Source: Brachionus koreanus
Lineage: Eukaryota > Rotifera > Eurotatoria > Ploima > Brachionidae
DNA: 57,281 nt
NCBI GenBank assembly: GCA_016987375.1
Contig: PJRA01000077.1
Span: forward strand, 1,436,164-1,493,444
Reading direction: 5' to 3'
Shown: positions 47,165 through 57,281 of the stretch, one piece after another
Numbering within the stretch: the first letter of the stretch is position 1
How the letters are laid out: every line of letters begins with the position of its first letter
The notes under the pieces: generated by a model
Told to the model about the DNA's origin: nothing
The model's input: only the letters and a program-made list of their open reading frames with translations
The model's database searches: none
Made by a program: the position numbers and the translations under genes

Positions 47165-48399
47165 ATGAACAGTTTAGTATCAAGAGAAGCGTCCTGCTTG
47201 AGGAACTCAATTGCGCCAGTAATAAATTCAAATTTGAGCCGCTGTGATCACAGCATCACCAAAGATTCAAGTGAATTTAACAATAGCAAAACAACTAGCA
47301 AGTCAAGCTTGTTTATAGAACCCTTCGAGCTGAGTAACAAATTTATAAAGAGTTTAATTCCGGTTATTCTACTCGATTGTCGTACGGCTAAAGATTTCAA
47401 CCAGGTACACATTACTAACTCGGTTCATTTAAACTGTAGGGACAAAATTATTAAAAGACGACTTGAAAATAAAAAAATGAGCTTTGTTGATTTAATTAAT
47501 TGTAAGGAGGCCAAGAAAAAGATTGACTCGATAAAAAATTACTCAGGAGCCCAAAATATTAGTGAAATATTTGTTTTGTATGATGATAAGACATCTGATC
47601 CTGATGAGTTAAAAGATAACCCATTAAAAATAGTTCAAGAAAATATAAAACAGTCCGGCTATGAAAACGACTGCAAAATACTAAAAGGTTTTGAACAATC
47701 AAAAATTTCATTTATGATTTTAATGATTTTTTTTTCTCAGGTGGTATAAAAATTTTTTCTGAATGTTTTCCTGAATTTTGTACAAATAAAACTGAACCGA
47801 AATTATCACTCAATTTAGTTCCCAAGTTAAAGCAACAAGATCAAGCTTGCGAGGACATAGAAAATTGTAAAATGACAGAAATATTTCCTTTTCTTTATTT
47901 AGGCAATGAGTCTGACGCTAGCAATTTGGAAAAGCTTGACGAAATGGGAATTTATCACGTTTTAAATGTGACAAAAACAGTACCATTTTACGATCAAAAT
48001 AAAGAAAAGTCTAAAAAATTTCATTTTAAACGCATTTCAGTAAACGATTCAAGTGGTGAAAGCTTAATGGACCATTTTGATGAAGCCTTTACCTTTATAG
48101 GTATTTTATGAATAAGTGTTTTTTTTTTAATTTTATTTTTATTTAAAAAAGATGAGGCAAAAAAAAATCAATCAAAATGTATTGTTCATTGCCAAGCTGG
48201 TATATCACGATCTCCGACAATAGTAATCGCTTACTTAATGAAAACACAAAATATTAAAATGAATGAAGCATATCAGAAAGTAAAAAATCTAAGGTCAATA
48301 ATTGCGCCAAACTTTTCTTTTTTGAATCAGTTATACAATTATGAAAGTTATTTAAGTAATTTAACTAGTTTTGAAAAAATTGAATGTAATAAAATGTAA
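47165..48399 (+). CDS. Dual-specificity MAP-kinase phosphatase (rhodanese + DSP)
   Basis: Exons 47165-47687, 47741-48100 and 48152-48399, with introns of 53 and 51 bp, encode 376 residues. An N-terminal rhodanese/CH2 domain carries VILLDCRTAKDFNQVHITNS and a basic segment (KIIKRRLENKK) typical of the kinase-docking site of MAP-kinase phosphatases. The domain closes with the KGGIKIFSECFPEFC block of that family. The catalytic domain starts at EIFPFLYLGNESDASN and has the general-acid region VNDSSGE. The active-site loop is HCQAGISRSPT, with Cys near residue 308 and the Arg three residues before the final Thr. The C-terminal tail after the catalytic domain is very short. It should remove phosphate from Thr and Tyr of a MAP kinase; subfamily not determined. 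Confidence 0.92.
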
Positions 48400-49931
48400 A
48401 TTTATTTTTTAAAAAGCCATTTTTTAATTGTTTAGGCTCTAAAAGATTTCTTTTTGGAATTTTGCAATTTTTTTTCTAAATAAAACAAGTCTAGTTAAAG
48501 GCGTAATTAAATTTTCCTAAATCGAAGCTTGAAAATGAGATATTTTTACCTTTCTATTTGATATCAAAGCATGATAAATGCAAATGTACTTTTTTATAAT
48601 TTCGAAATTAAACTATACCTTGATTGAAATTTCAAAATTGTTAACAATAAGCTGTACATTGAAAATCGATCAAAAAAATTCTAATGCTTACCTATAATAA
48701 ATTTTTTTTTTAAGCTCTGAATCTTTCGTTAAAATCAAATTCAAATTTTTGAAATCACATTTTTAAATTAATTTTATAAATTTGAAATTTTTAATAACAA
48801 AAAATTTAGCATTGTTAAGGTATAATTATAATTTATTTAAATAAATTACATTTCCTAGCATTTTAAATTGATTTAACAGATAGATTTTTTTTTGAGAGAA
48901 AATCCATCCATATCTTAATATTTAAAAAATTTACAATAAAAATGATGATGTTGATTATCTTTGAAATCTGAGGCCGTGGCGATGTCAAATCTTAGTACAA
49001 AAAGGAAAAACTATATAATTTTTTTTCTAGTTGCGCAAAAATGGTTTTATAAATAGTATAATGTTGTACAAATTTGTAAAAAGGAATTCTAAATTCTGCA
49101 AAAACTGTTCATTTTAATGCAAATTTTATCTAATGTTTTTTTAATGATATGCATTTTATAGAAAAATTTAGATTATTTGCAGAATTTAGAATTGATTCAT
49201 TGTCAATCATTGAAAAGAATGGTTTAAATGAATTAGATCTATAGAAATATTCATAAAGGCTTAAATTTTTTGAGGGTTGTAAATTTAATTTTTATGTGAT
49301 CACAAAAATAACTAAAAGAAGTGAAAAATTAAACATACTTTAGCTGACTATAAAAACTAACAGACTGACAAATATATTTGACGTAGTGACTATTTATGAT
49401 CAATTAAACAGCCCAAGCAATTCAAAACACTAATAATGATAAAACCAGAATTTTTTAAAAGTCACAAGCTTGAAGCCTAGTCCAAGTTCGGACTTTAATT
49501 TAATTTTTTTAAAAATCGATAGAAATTATTGATAAAAATAATTTTACTGCAAATTTTTATTAATAAAAATTCTTTTTTACTTACAATAAAAGTGTTTTTT
49601 CAATGAACCAAGCAAAATTCTAAAAATAATACTTTTTTTTAAAAATATTTTATTACTCTAATAAAATTATATAATTTTTTTTTAAAATCTCCAATCTCCA
49701 AGAAAGAGTGTTAAAAGTAAAAGGGAAAAAAATTTTCTCGAGCGATTCTAAATTTTACAGACAAAAACAAAAAAAAATGTAAACAAAAACATGCAATTAA
49801 ATTCATTATAAAATTTTTTAATTAAAAAACATGAAAAATGCAATTAATCTTTTATTAAATAAAAATCATGAAACTTTCCTTTTTTAAAGATTTTTTTCCA
49901 AAAAGTTTCAAAACTCGATTCGATTTCAAAA
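48400..49931. other. AT-rich spacer, no gene seen
   Basis: 3' flank of the phosphatase gene followed by low-complexity sequence. An ATG-led frame at 49868 cannot be joined to the next exon without a stop, so the start of the next gene is placed at 49932. Confidence 0.45.
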
Positions 49932-51308
49932 ATGAATTGCTGGTAAATACCTTACAACCATTTGACATTAAAAATTCTTCAAATATTTTTAAAGTAAATG
50001 CTCGAAAAGTTTATTATGGATAATCTTTGTCATTCTAATAGTAATAATTGTATTTGGAGCTCTACTTATCGGATTTATTCCGATTATTTTGACATACAAC
50101 AGTAAAATTTTTAAAAATATAAAAAATAAAAGCTACTTTAATTTTTTTAAAAGAGAAAATTCAAATAGCTGAAACCATAAAATATGAGAAAGGTAAGAAT
50201 AAAATATTAGGAAAAATTCAAAAATTTATATCTTTTAGGCTTTACTGACTTAAAATTAAAAGCAGCAAAATTAGGAACATTCGGAAAAAATGAAAAAAGA
50301 CTTTTGAGAATCGATAATAATTGTAATAAAAGCGAGAAAGACTTCTTAACATTCGGATCAAATGTAAAAAACTTTGTTTTTTTATTAAAACTAAAAAAAT
50401 TTATAAAGAGTGAACGATATTTAAAAAATACGTATGGAATTGGAAAAACCATTCAATTATTTGAAATGTTATTTTTTTGCAAAGGGTAAAGATAAAGGAA
50501 ATATAAAAAATATAAAAAAATTATAAAAATTTTAAGAAATGAAATAGAAATGGGTTTAGAATTAGAATTGATTTCATCAAAACTTTCAATTACAAGCTTG
50601 GATTTAATAGATTTAGTAAAAAAATTTTTGACACAGGCTAATAAAATAGATGGAATTAGAAAAATAGGAATTTTTACACCAGTCAAAGTAATCAAAACAA
50701 TAAGTAAGAATAAAAATTATACAAAGAAAAGAAAAAAAAAATGATAAACCTTTAAAGTAATTGGAAAAAATAAATTCCTAAATGGAACAGAAATTTTATA
50801 TAAAGATTGTGAATACAAAGAAAAAGAAACAGAAGAAAAATGCATTATAATAAAAACGGAAGAAGCATGTAAAAATTGCTCAACAATTTTATTCCCCACA
50901 AATTCTTCATTCGATCATTATCAAAGCTCTTTTGATAATGATGTTAGCACCTTTCAGTCAATTACGGAGAAATCTGATTTATTTAATCAAAATGATTCTT
51001 TTTCATCATTGGATTCGAATATTTCAAGTATATCAACCAGTGAGTTGAGAGTTGAAAGCACAAACGATGAAAAATCGGTCACATTTACAAACATTTTTAC
51101 AAATAGCGATGAATCAACAAGTACAGATCCAGAAACGTCATTTAAATCACTAATTTCATCTTCGCTTGAAACGATCCCTTCAATTTTATTCCCCACAAAT
51201 TCTTCATTCGATCATTATCAAAGCTCTTTTGATAATAATGTTAGCACCTTTCAGTCAATTACGGAGAAATCTGATTTATTTAATCAAAATGATTCTTCAT
51301 TATTTTGA
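49932..51308 (+). CDS. Unrecognised single-pass membrane protein with an internal duplication
   Basis: Six exons, 49932-49942, 49995-50101, 50154-50192, 50239-50485, 50537-50703 and 50758-51308, all with GT-AG introns of 46-54 bp, give 373 residues. The 11-nt first exon reads MNC and two bases, and completes a Cys codon with exon 2, giving a Cys-rich N-terminus (CCKCSKS). A strong transmembrane helix follows at about 8-36 (LLWIIFVILIVIIVFGALLI and on). The rest is a Lys-rich region of about 180 residues and a Ser/Asp/Asn/Thr-rich C-terminal half. Without a cleavable signal it is probably a membrane protein anchored near its N-terminus. The Cys cluster beside the helix could be palmitoylated (inference). 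A 39-residue block is repeated 99 residues apart in the C-terminal half. No family recognised. Confidence 0.6.
50884..51000 (+). repeat. In-frame internal duplication, first copy
   Basis: 117 bp (39 codons) recurring directly at 51181-51297 with a single base difference (GATAATGATG against GATAATAATG). The offset is 297 bp, exactly 99 codons, so the repeat stays in frame within the last exon of the membrane-protein gene. The encoded block starts near ILFPTNSSFDHYQSSFD. Confidence 0.93.
51181..51297 (+). repeat. In-frame internal duplication, second copy
   Basis: Second copy of the 117-bp block of 50884-51000. It lies at the very end of the coding region: the protein stops four codons later, at 51308. 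Confidence 0.93.
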
Positions 51309-51427
51309 AATTTTTTTTTTTATTTGTTTGTTTTTTTATTATTTTCTTTAAAATATCATTTTCTTTAATTTTTAGTTTTTATTTTATTTTATTGGTATTT
51401 AAAATAATCTAAAAAATTTATTTTTCT

Positions 51428-51958
51428 TTAAAATACTCCATTTCTTCTATAAAACGATTCTTCAACTATTCTTCCACGTCCATGAGTTGGTGTCTTGTAT
51501 TGCTGTGCTACTTCGTTTAATTTCCAACCATATTCAAATGAATTTAATAATGGATATTCGTATTTATTTTCAGGGTTTTCTAATTTACGTTCTTTTAAAT
51601 ATTGATATCTACCTTTGCCTTCTTTCGTAAAACCTTCATATAACAACGCTTGTACTTTTTCTTTTGGTTTTTTCATATCTGTTAGTAGATTTTCTCCGGA
51701 ATTTTTTAATTGTTCAGTTAGTCGCTCGATTTCTTCAATTGTGTTTGTTTTATTTGGTCTTGGTGGAAATTTTAATGATGTTGGTAAGTTTCCTGTTAAA
51801 GGTTTTTTTAATTTATATTTTGTTCGATCAAACCATTCATCTTCATTTTTGGACACTTCCTCTTGTTTCAGCTTGCAAGCAATGCGTGTTGCTGCCTCTT
51901 TTTCTATTAACTCTTTCCAAGAGTTTTGAGCTCGAGTATCCATTGCTATTCGGGACAT
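51428..51958 (-). CDS. Small conserved-looking protein, possibly SPMIP1/ATP6V1FNB-like
   Basis: A single-exon frame of 176 residues with normal, charged, non-repetitive composition. It contains RAQNSWKELIEKEAATRIAC near the start, VQALLYEGFTKEGKGRYQYL in the middle and LLNSFEYGWKLNE near the end. These blocks (a Trp-x-Glu-x-x-x-x-Glu-Ala-x-x-Arg start, the ALLY-x-GF-x-x-EG-x-GRY-x-YL segment and the S-x-EYGW segment) resemble the small sperm axonemal microtubule inner protein SPMIP1 (ATP6V1FNB) as I remember it. That is a memory-based match only. If right, the protein lies in the lumen of ciliary doublet microtubules. It converges on the membrane-protein gene, with 119 bp between the stops. 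Confidence 0.6.
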   Translation of the reverse strand: MSRIAMDTRAQNSWKELIEKEAATRIACKLKQEEVSKNEDEWFDRTKYKLKKPLTGNLPTSLKFPPRPNKTNTIEEIERLTEQLKNSGENLLTDMKKPKEKVQALLYEGFTKEGKGRYQYLKERKLENPENKYEYPLLNSFEYGWKLNEVAQQYKTPTHGRGRIVEESFYRRNGVF

Positions 51959-53884
51959 TTTATCGATATTTATTTCTCTAAAGTAATATAAAATGAAAAA
52001 AAATTCTCTTTTTTCTGATTGAATTTTAGTATCTTAAAATCATCATGACAACCATTTTGTTATTTCTAGCATGAAATTATTGTTTTTAAGTGGAAATTTT
52101 TCATGCTAAATATTTGTGTTATTTAGAAAAATGAAAATATAAATTAAATATTAATAAGAATAGTTTTATAATGATTGTTTTTATTTGCTGGCTTCAATTG
52201 TCAATGGCAACCAGCTAGGATTTCATTTTGAATTTTTTTGAGGCAAAATACCTAATTGCGATTTATACTTGTCCAAAATAAAAAGATAAATTTTAATTAA
52301 TTTTTTATCACGAATTTTTTTTAATTCAATTTGTTATTTTTTAACCAAAAATTTGAACTGTTATTAAAGAAATTACTCTTAAGTGCACTTAGCTTTTAAT
52401 TAAAAAATATAAAAGTATTTTTCTATTATACATTTACTTTAAACTCGTTTCTATTCCAGTTTAGTAGTTAAATTTAATTAAAAATTTTGAACCACAAGAA
52501 AAGTAATAAAAATGTTTCATATATCAAAAATGATTTCAACAATATTCGAAATAAATAAATTTATTACTTAATATTTTAAATATAAAATTAAAGTACTTCA
52601 GACAGATCAAATACTTGAGTTTCAATACTTAATTTTTTATTTGACAGAAAATTAAAACAGTCTATCTATCTTTTCCTTCTTTCTTGAAATCTGCAAACAA
52701 GCTTTTAAATTTTTTTACAGTATTTTTAAAAAAATATTTTATTTTAGTAAATTTTATTTTATCGAAATAGGAAGAAATCTTGTTTTGTTTGTATTTTAAT
52801 TTCACAATACCCATTAACTTTAGAAAATTACTATTGACTTCTTAAATGAAAAATTTATCATAGTTTATTTCAATGATACATATCTTGAAAGCGATTTACT
52901 TTTAAATAAAATAATAATCAGTTAAAAAAATTTAGTTGATTATCTAAATAAGTATTATTTTAATAAACTATTTTTACCATTTTTTTAAAGGTTTTAATAT
53001 AAATACATAGTTTCTTAAAAGTTTCCCTAAAAAATTGACTTTTTTCCTGACTTATATACAAGTCTCTATTTATATTATATAATGTTCAGTTAAGTTGCTT
53101 TCATTTGCATGTATGTTTAAGTATTTTTATTGTATAGCTTTTTAGTTAAATTTAGATTACTTTTAGTTTTATAAATACTTGAATGATCTATTAAGAGTAG
53201 ACTTTTATACTTAGTAAATATTACAAATGTACAAACTATTCTTTTCTATTCTTTTTTTTACTTAATTTAATGTAATTTTTCTTGTATTTTTGCCCATGGG
53301 GCTTTAAACTAATAAATGATAATAATAATAAGTTGAAGTAACATTTAACATTAATAATTATTAGAAAAAAACAAAAAATTAAATTGAAAAATCTTTATTT
53401 TAAGAAATTTAATTTTTTAAATATTATAAAAATCAAAATTTGAAATAATTAAACCATGAAATAAATTAAATTTTTTTTTTGGATAAAAGGCATTTTAATT
53501 GATCATTAAAGATTCGATTATCCGTCTTTTTTCTAACTTTTCAAAAATTAAAAAGTTTTATGAAAACTTTGCAGTAATTCTTTTTTGATTAGATTAAAGT
53601 TTTCAAAATTTTACTAATCAAAACATTTTATTTTCGATTTTTAAAGTTTTAAATTAAATTTAATTGAGCATTCGAAAAAGCGTTTGACTGCAATAGTTTT
53701 TAAATTAATAATTGCTTAAATTAAGTGCAACAATTTTTGGACATCAATTAAAATAATTAGTCAATTTAAAAAATAATGACTCTTAAATATCTAATTTAAA
53801 TCATCTGTTTGCCTTGTTTTAAATTGAAACTTAAATCTTCACTTAAATCAAAATTTTATTAAACCAAAAATTTATTTTTAAAAA
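51959..53884. other. AT-rich spacer with a possible LINE tail
   Basis: No gene seen. At 53288-53332 the sequence TTGCCCATGGGGCTTTAAAC followed by TAATAAATGATAATAATAATAA looks like a short LINE 3' end with a (TAA)n tail; this is a weak assignment. Confidence 0.4.
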
Positions 53885-54913
53885 ATGTATTCAACTATAT
53901 CATTAATGATATTTTTTCAAATATCTGGTGTTTTTTTATACAAACCACACTGCACGTATGTTAATTATTTGTTAAGCATTAAAATTATTAAAAAGCTATA
54001 TTCTAAAAGTCTCAACGAAGCTGAACTTTCTAAAGAACTAACCAGTAAAGCAAAATTGATAATTTTGTCTTCAAAATGTCCAGAATCAGAATTAGTAAGA
54101 TGTTTTTGATTTAAAAATATTTTTTTTTAATTAAAAAATTTTTTATCTTATAGCCAAACAAAACTTATGAATTCACCATTAATTTGGAAAAAAATAAGTA
54201 TAATTCTCATTCAATGACAGTATTCTATATGAACATAAAAACGGAGATAATTAAAATAAATGATTTGTTTGAATTTTTTGTAAATGGAAAAAAACAAACG
54301 AAAAATCAGATAAATAAAAAATACCAGCACATTAAGATTGATCATTTAGATAAAGATGTCAATTTAATTATATACAACTATTTTCATCTTAATTGGACAA
54401 AAAAAAACATCATAAACATGGACTTTAAAGATGAAAAACTTGTAAACAATTTATGTGGAATGTGTGAAAAGCGTAATTTTTATAAGCTTAAAATAAAAAT
54501 TATTAAATTTTTTAAAAAGAAATTGAAAATGCTCATATAATTAGATACAAGCGATCAAGTAAATCAGTTATAAAACACTATAAATTTCTAATTTATTTTT
54601 AGTACTAAAAAAACATTTTATGAGTAAATGTAATTCTCAAAATGATTGTGATAAATCTAAAGGCTTGAATTGTATTATTAATGAGTGCAAATGTGCTCCG
54701 GGACATTTTTACCAGTATAATGTGAACCCAAAGAACGCCAAATGCCGTAAGCGAATTAAAAATTGATAAATATTTAATAATAATTTTAAAATTCAAGAAA
54801 AATTTTTGGAAGTAAATCAAATTTGTTTGGCGAATTTTCAATGCAATGCTCAAAAAGGTTTGATATGCACTGAAGGATTTTGTCAAACTAAAAAGATTTT
54901 TACTAAATTTTAA
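53885..54913 (+). CDS. Secreted cysteine-rich modular protein A
   Basis: Five exons, 53885-54094, 54154-54472, 54520-54558, 54603-54746 and 54798-54913, give 275 residues, with introns of 44-59 bp. Residues 1-18 form a signal peptide. The next 160 residues, with few cysteines, have no recognisable domain. Exons 4 and 5 each encode one small cysteine module: CNSQNDCDKSKGLNC ... CKCAPGHFYQY, then CLANFQCNAQKGLIC ... GFCQ. The spacing (C-x5-C-x6-C, then C-x-C) resembles nematode EB-type modules. The module exons are bounded by phase-1 introns. The product is probably extracellular. It shares the module type with the gene at 56477, and the two are likely related by module duplication. Function unknown. 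Confidence 0.6.
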
Positions 54914-55596
54914 CTTTTTATTCAAAAAAAATTAATTCAGTTATAAAATATTTAACCTTTACTAATAAAGTGAGTCAATATTTGAAATTTTTTAATTAAT
55001 TTTCTTTAAATCATTTTATTTATTATATTTTAAAATTAAAAATTAATCTTAATAACATTTGAAAATTAATATTGGTAAATTTTATGAAAGTCTATAGAAA
55101 TTCTGTTTAATGGTTTTTAAAAAAAATTTCATATTTAATCTTTAGTATTTTATTATTTCTAATCTTTAGTAGAATATTTCAGGCGATTTTTATTTTCTAC
55201 CTATAAAAAAGGACTTTTTACTGGAAAAAGAAGAAGCGCTTTTTCCTTTTATAAGGCTTAAAAATTATTTGTTGAGAGGTAACCGGTTTCAATTATTTTT
55301 TTAAACTAATCTTTAAAAAATTATATATAGATGGAAGTGAGGAAGCCTCAACACAGAATAAAAAAAAATTATAAATTATAATTTTACTGATTGAATATGC
55401 CATTATTAACTTAAAGTTTAAATTTACTTTATTTTTTATTGTTTCTGCTCATTTTAGTTAAAAAACTAACGCTCCGCAAAAATGTTAAATGAAATATTAA
55501 AAAAAATTATTATTTTCCTTAATGTTAGTATAATAAAAAGAAGAAGGATAGTTATTAGAAGTTTTTAATTTTTGGTTTTATTTAAAAAAATGTGAA
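54914..55596. other. AT-rich spacer, no gene seen
   Basis: Low-complexity sequence between modular protein A and the LINE 3' end. No reading frame, RNA gene or repeat recognised. Confidence 0.5.
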
Positions 55597-55828
55597 GCAA
55601 GACGAAACGTTCTACCAAACCGAGTAGTGAACAATTGGAATGCGCTGCCGACGTCGATTGTCACAGCAAGTTCGACCAATCAGTTCAAAAACATATTGGA
55701 CAAAGTCAGTAGAAACAAAAAAAACGAGAAGTCTACTATAGCGGGATTACTTTAGTCTTCCTGCTTTGTCAGTTTAGTTAAACTAAACTTGACCGTAGAA
55801 TATTAACTATTATTATTATTATTATTTT
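55597..55828 (+). mobile_element. 5'-truncated LINE: last codons, 3' UTR and (TTA)n tail
   Basis: An open stretch at 55597-55755 encodes the conserved C-terminus of CR1/Jockey-type LINE proteins: ARRNVLPNRVVNNWNALPTS, then STNQFKNILDKV and a stop at 55753. A short 3' UTR (TCTTCCTGCTTTGTCAG) ends in a TTATTA microsatellite (about 55804-55827). The block is about 45% G+C in coding, far above the surrounding DNA, which makes it stand out. There are no internal stops in the retained codons, so the insertion is fairly young, though 5'-truncated and dead on arrival. Confidence 0.85.
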
Positions 55829-56476
55829 ACTTGATTAATAAAAATGATAAAAATAAATTGATTTGATTAAATTAGTGTTTTTTTTTCTTTAACTACATTT
55901 AATATTTTTTGTTATATTCTAAATAAATAAATTATAATGAAGCGATAGAATTTTAAATGATTGTATTTTTTTATAAAAGAAACTATTTTTATTAGATTTG
56001 TGGATAATAATTATTTAAGTTTTAGTTTTAGTTTATGAATAATTATTTGGCACAATAAATGGCCAATTAATGACATAAACCGTTGCTTAAGTACCATGTC
56101 TGTGAATAACTTTATATTGTTTATAGATTTTTTTTTTAATTTAATTAAATGATAGATAATAAAATAATTAAGAGAAAAAAAAGGAAAGGAACAGTTTTGG
56201 CTGAACTGATAGCTGATTAAAATTAGAAATAATTAATATCATTATCAATGATTATTTTTTAATTAAAAATTAATTGTCTTATTTGAAAATTTTAATTTTA
56301 ATTATTTTGCAGCATCTTTTCAAAAACAATTGGAAATTAAAAAATGAGTCAGATTTTTTATGTATTTAATAAAATAATTAAAAATCCGAAATTTAGCAAA
56401 TGGCATCAGCGATAAATTTAAAGAGATATATTTTGTATATAAATAAAAAAATGAAAAACATTTAAATTACCCAAAA
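55829..56476. other. AT-rich spacer and promoter of modular protein B
   Basis: No gene seen. A TATATAAAT element at 56436-56444 lies 32 bp before the ATG at 56477 and could be the TATA box, which would imply a very short 5' UTR. Given the AT richness this is weak. Confidence 0.4.
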
Positions 56477-57251
56477 ATGCATCAAAAACTAAAACTAATA
56501 TTGATTTTTAAATTGATGATTATATTATTGAGAGCAAATGGAAAGAAATACGGAAATCATTGTGTAAACCAATTTGAATGCGATATATTGAAAGGGTTAA
56601 AGTGTGAATCTAAAATTTGTAAATGTGAAGAAGATTTTTACTATAACGGAAAAAAATGCAGTAATTTGATAATAAAAAAAAATAATTTTGATTAATAAAA
56701 CTTAAGTAAAACGAAAAAATTTTGGCAAGCAATGCAATCAAGATAAAGAATGTGATAGTTTTCAAGGGTTTTATTGCAAAAACAAGAAATGCAATTGTGG
56801 AGAACGATATAACTTTAAAAACTATTGCAGTAAATAAAAAAAAATAAAAAAAAATAAATATTTTCATTAAAAAAATTGAAAAGTAATTAAAAGCTCTTAC
56901 ATGGAAAAGTGCAAAATAAATGCAAATTGTATACAGATAGATGGTTTAAGATGCAAGAAAGGAAAATGTCAGTGTGAAACTAACTTAAATTACGACATTA
57001 AAATGAAGAAATGCAGTATTTAAAATCAAGAAAATAAAAACAAATAAGATTTTTGAAAAATTTAAGTAAAATATGTAGGATACAATTCAAAATGTAACCA
57101 AACAAACATTTGTATCAAAGATAGCTCTGGTATTGAATGCATTAAAAACAAATGTCAATGCAAAGAAGGAAAAAATTTGATAAATTATAAATGCAGTAAG
57201 GATAAAAAAAAGAATATCTTCTTACTCTACCAAATATCAAACTATTATTAA
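56477..57251 (+). CDS. Secreted protein B of tandem one-exon cysteine modules (may continue past the window)
   Basis: Exons 56477-56660, 56707-56829, 56884-57015 and 57067-57195 or onwards. After a signal peptide (LILIFKLMIILLRANG) each exon encodes one module of about 42 residues. Examples are CVNQFECDILKGLKC ... CKCEEDFYY ... C, CNQDKECDSFQGFYC ... CNCGERYNF ... C, CKINANCIQIDGLRC ... CQCETNLNY ... C and CNQTNICIKDSSGIEC ... CQCKEGKNL ... C. Every internal intron has phase 1 and falls after the first base following the last Cys codon. If the last candidate splice donor at 57196 is not used, the frame ends at 57249-57251. If it is used, more modules lie beyond the window. The modules resemble EB-type disulphide modules of invertebrate secreted proteins; function unknown. 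Confidence 0.65.
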
Positions 57252-57281
57252 CTTTTTTAATTTGAAAATTTAAGCTTCTTT

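Noticed and set aside
1..57281. tRNA genes, rRNA genes, CRISPR arrays and bacterial-type operons
   Set aside because: I looked for B-box-like GGTTCGAATC motifs, rRNA signatures and regularly spaced repeats and saw none; the window is eukaryotic nuclear DNA.

Overview
The window is nuclear DNA from a bilaterian animal with a very AT-rich genome. Introns are mostly 45-60 bp with GT-AG ends, the spacers between genes are long and AT-rich, and there is transposon debris throughout. The gene set (kirre-type Ig adhesion protein, activin-like ligand, GPATCH3, CCDC81, ADAMTS-like protease, Arkadia/RNF111-type E3, PRD-like homeobox, synphilin-1, MAP-kinase phosphatase) is animal. Small introns, low GC and the LINE/hAT/Ty3 mixture would suit a rotifer-like lophotrochozoan, but that placement is inference; no marker gene here fixes the taxon.

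Layout. 1-16.4 kb: a four-exon kirre/nephrin-like gene, a two-exon TGF-beta family gene with a TATA box, a dead LINE fragment, then convergent GPATCH3 (+) and CCDC81-like (-) genes. 18.6-21.8 kb (-): a 13-exon secreted ADAMTS-like metalloprotease with two ShK modules and an EGF module. 22.2-28.6 kb: an Arkadia-like RING gene (-) and two neighbouring Pro-Val repeat genes (+). 28.7-33.5 kb: transposon debris and a nearly complete but dead hAT element (30350-33172). 33.5-38.9 kb: an inverted copy of the 21.2-29.6 kb segment. 39-48.4 kb: a PRD-like homeobox gene (-), a LINE fragment, a synphilin-1 homologue (-) and a dual-specificity phosphatase (+). 49.9-57.3 kb: an unrecognised single-pass membrane protein with an internal duplication, a small protein resembling a sperm microtubule inner protein (-), and two genes for secreted cysteine-rich modular proteins, separated by a LINE 3' end.

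The most striking structure is the inverted duplication. Bases 21239-26253 recur reversed at 33883-38897 (5015 bp each, no net indel), and 29158-29590 recurs reversed at 33451-33883 (433 bp). Because these two right-hand pieces abut at base 33883, the simplest reading is one inverted copy of 21239-29590 that lost 26254-29157. The copy is cut at both ends of genes that are intact on the left, so the left side is the source. It holds a second intact RING gene, a 5' fragment of the protease gene and a Pro-Val gene fused to unrelated sequence. It is either a very recent rearrangement or an assembly artefact.

The second notable item is the pair of Pro-Val repeat genes: leaderless proteins of about 280 residues made of alternating Pro and Val with cysteine clusters at both ends, which look like cross-linked structural proteins. 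Exon models were built by hand from splice signals, reading frame and domain continuity. Each closes to a whole number of codons, but none has transcript support.
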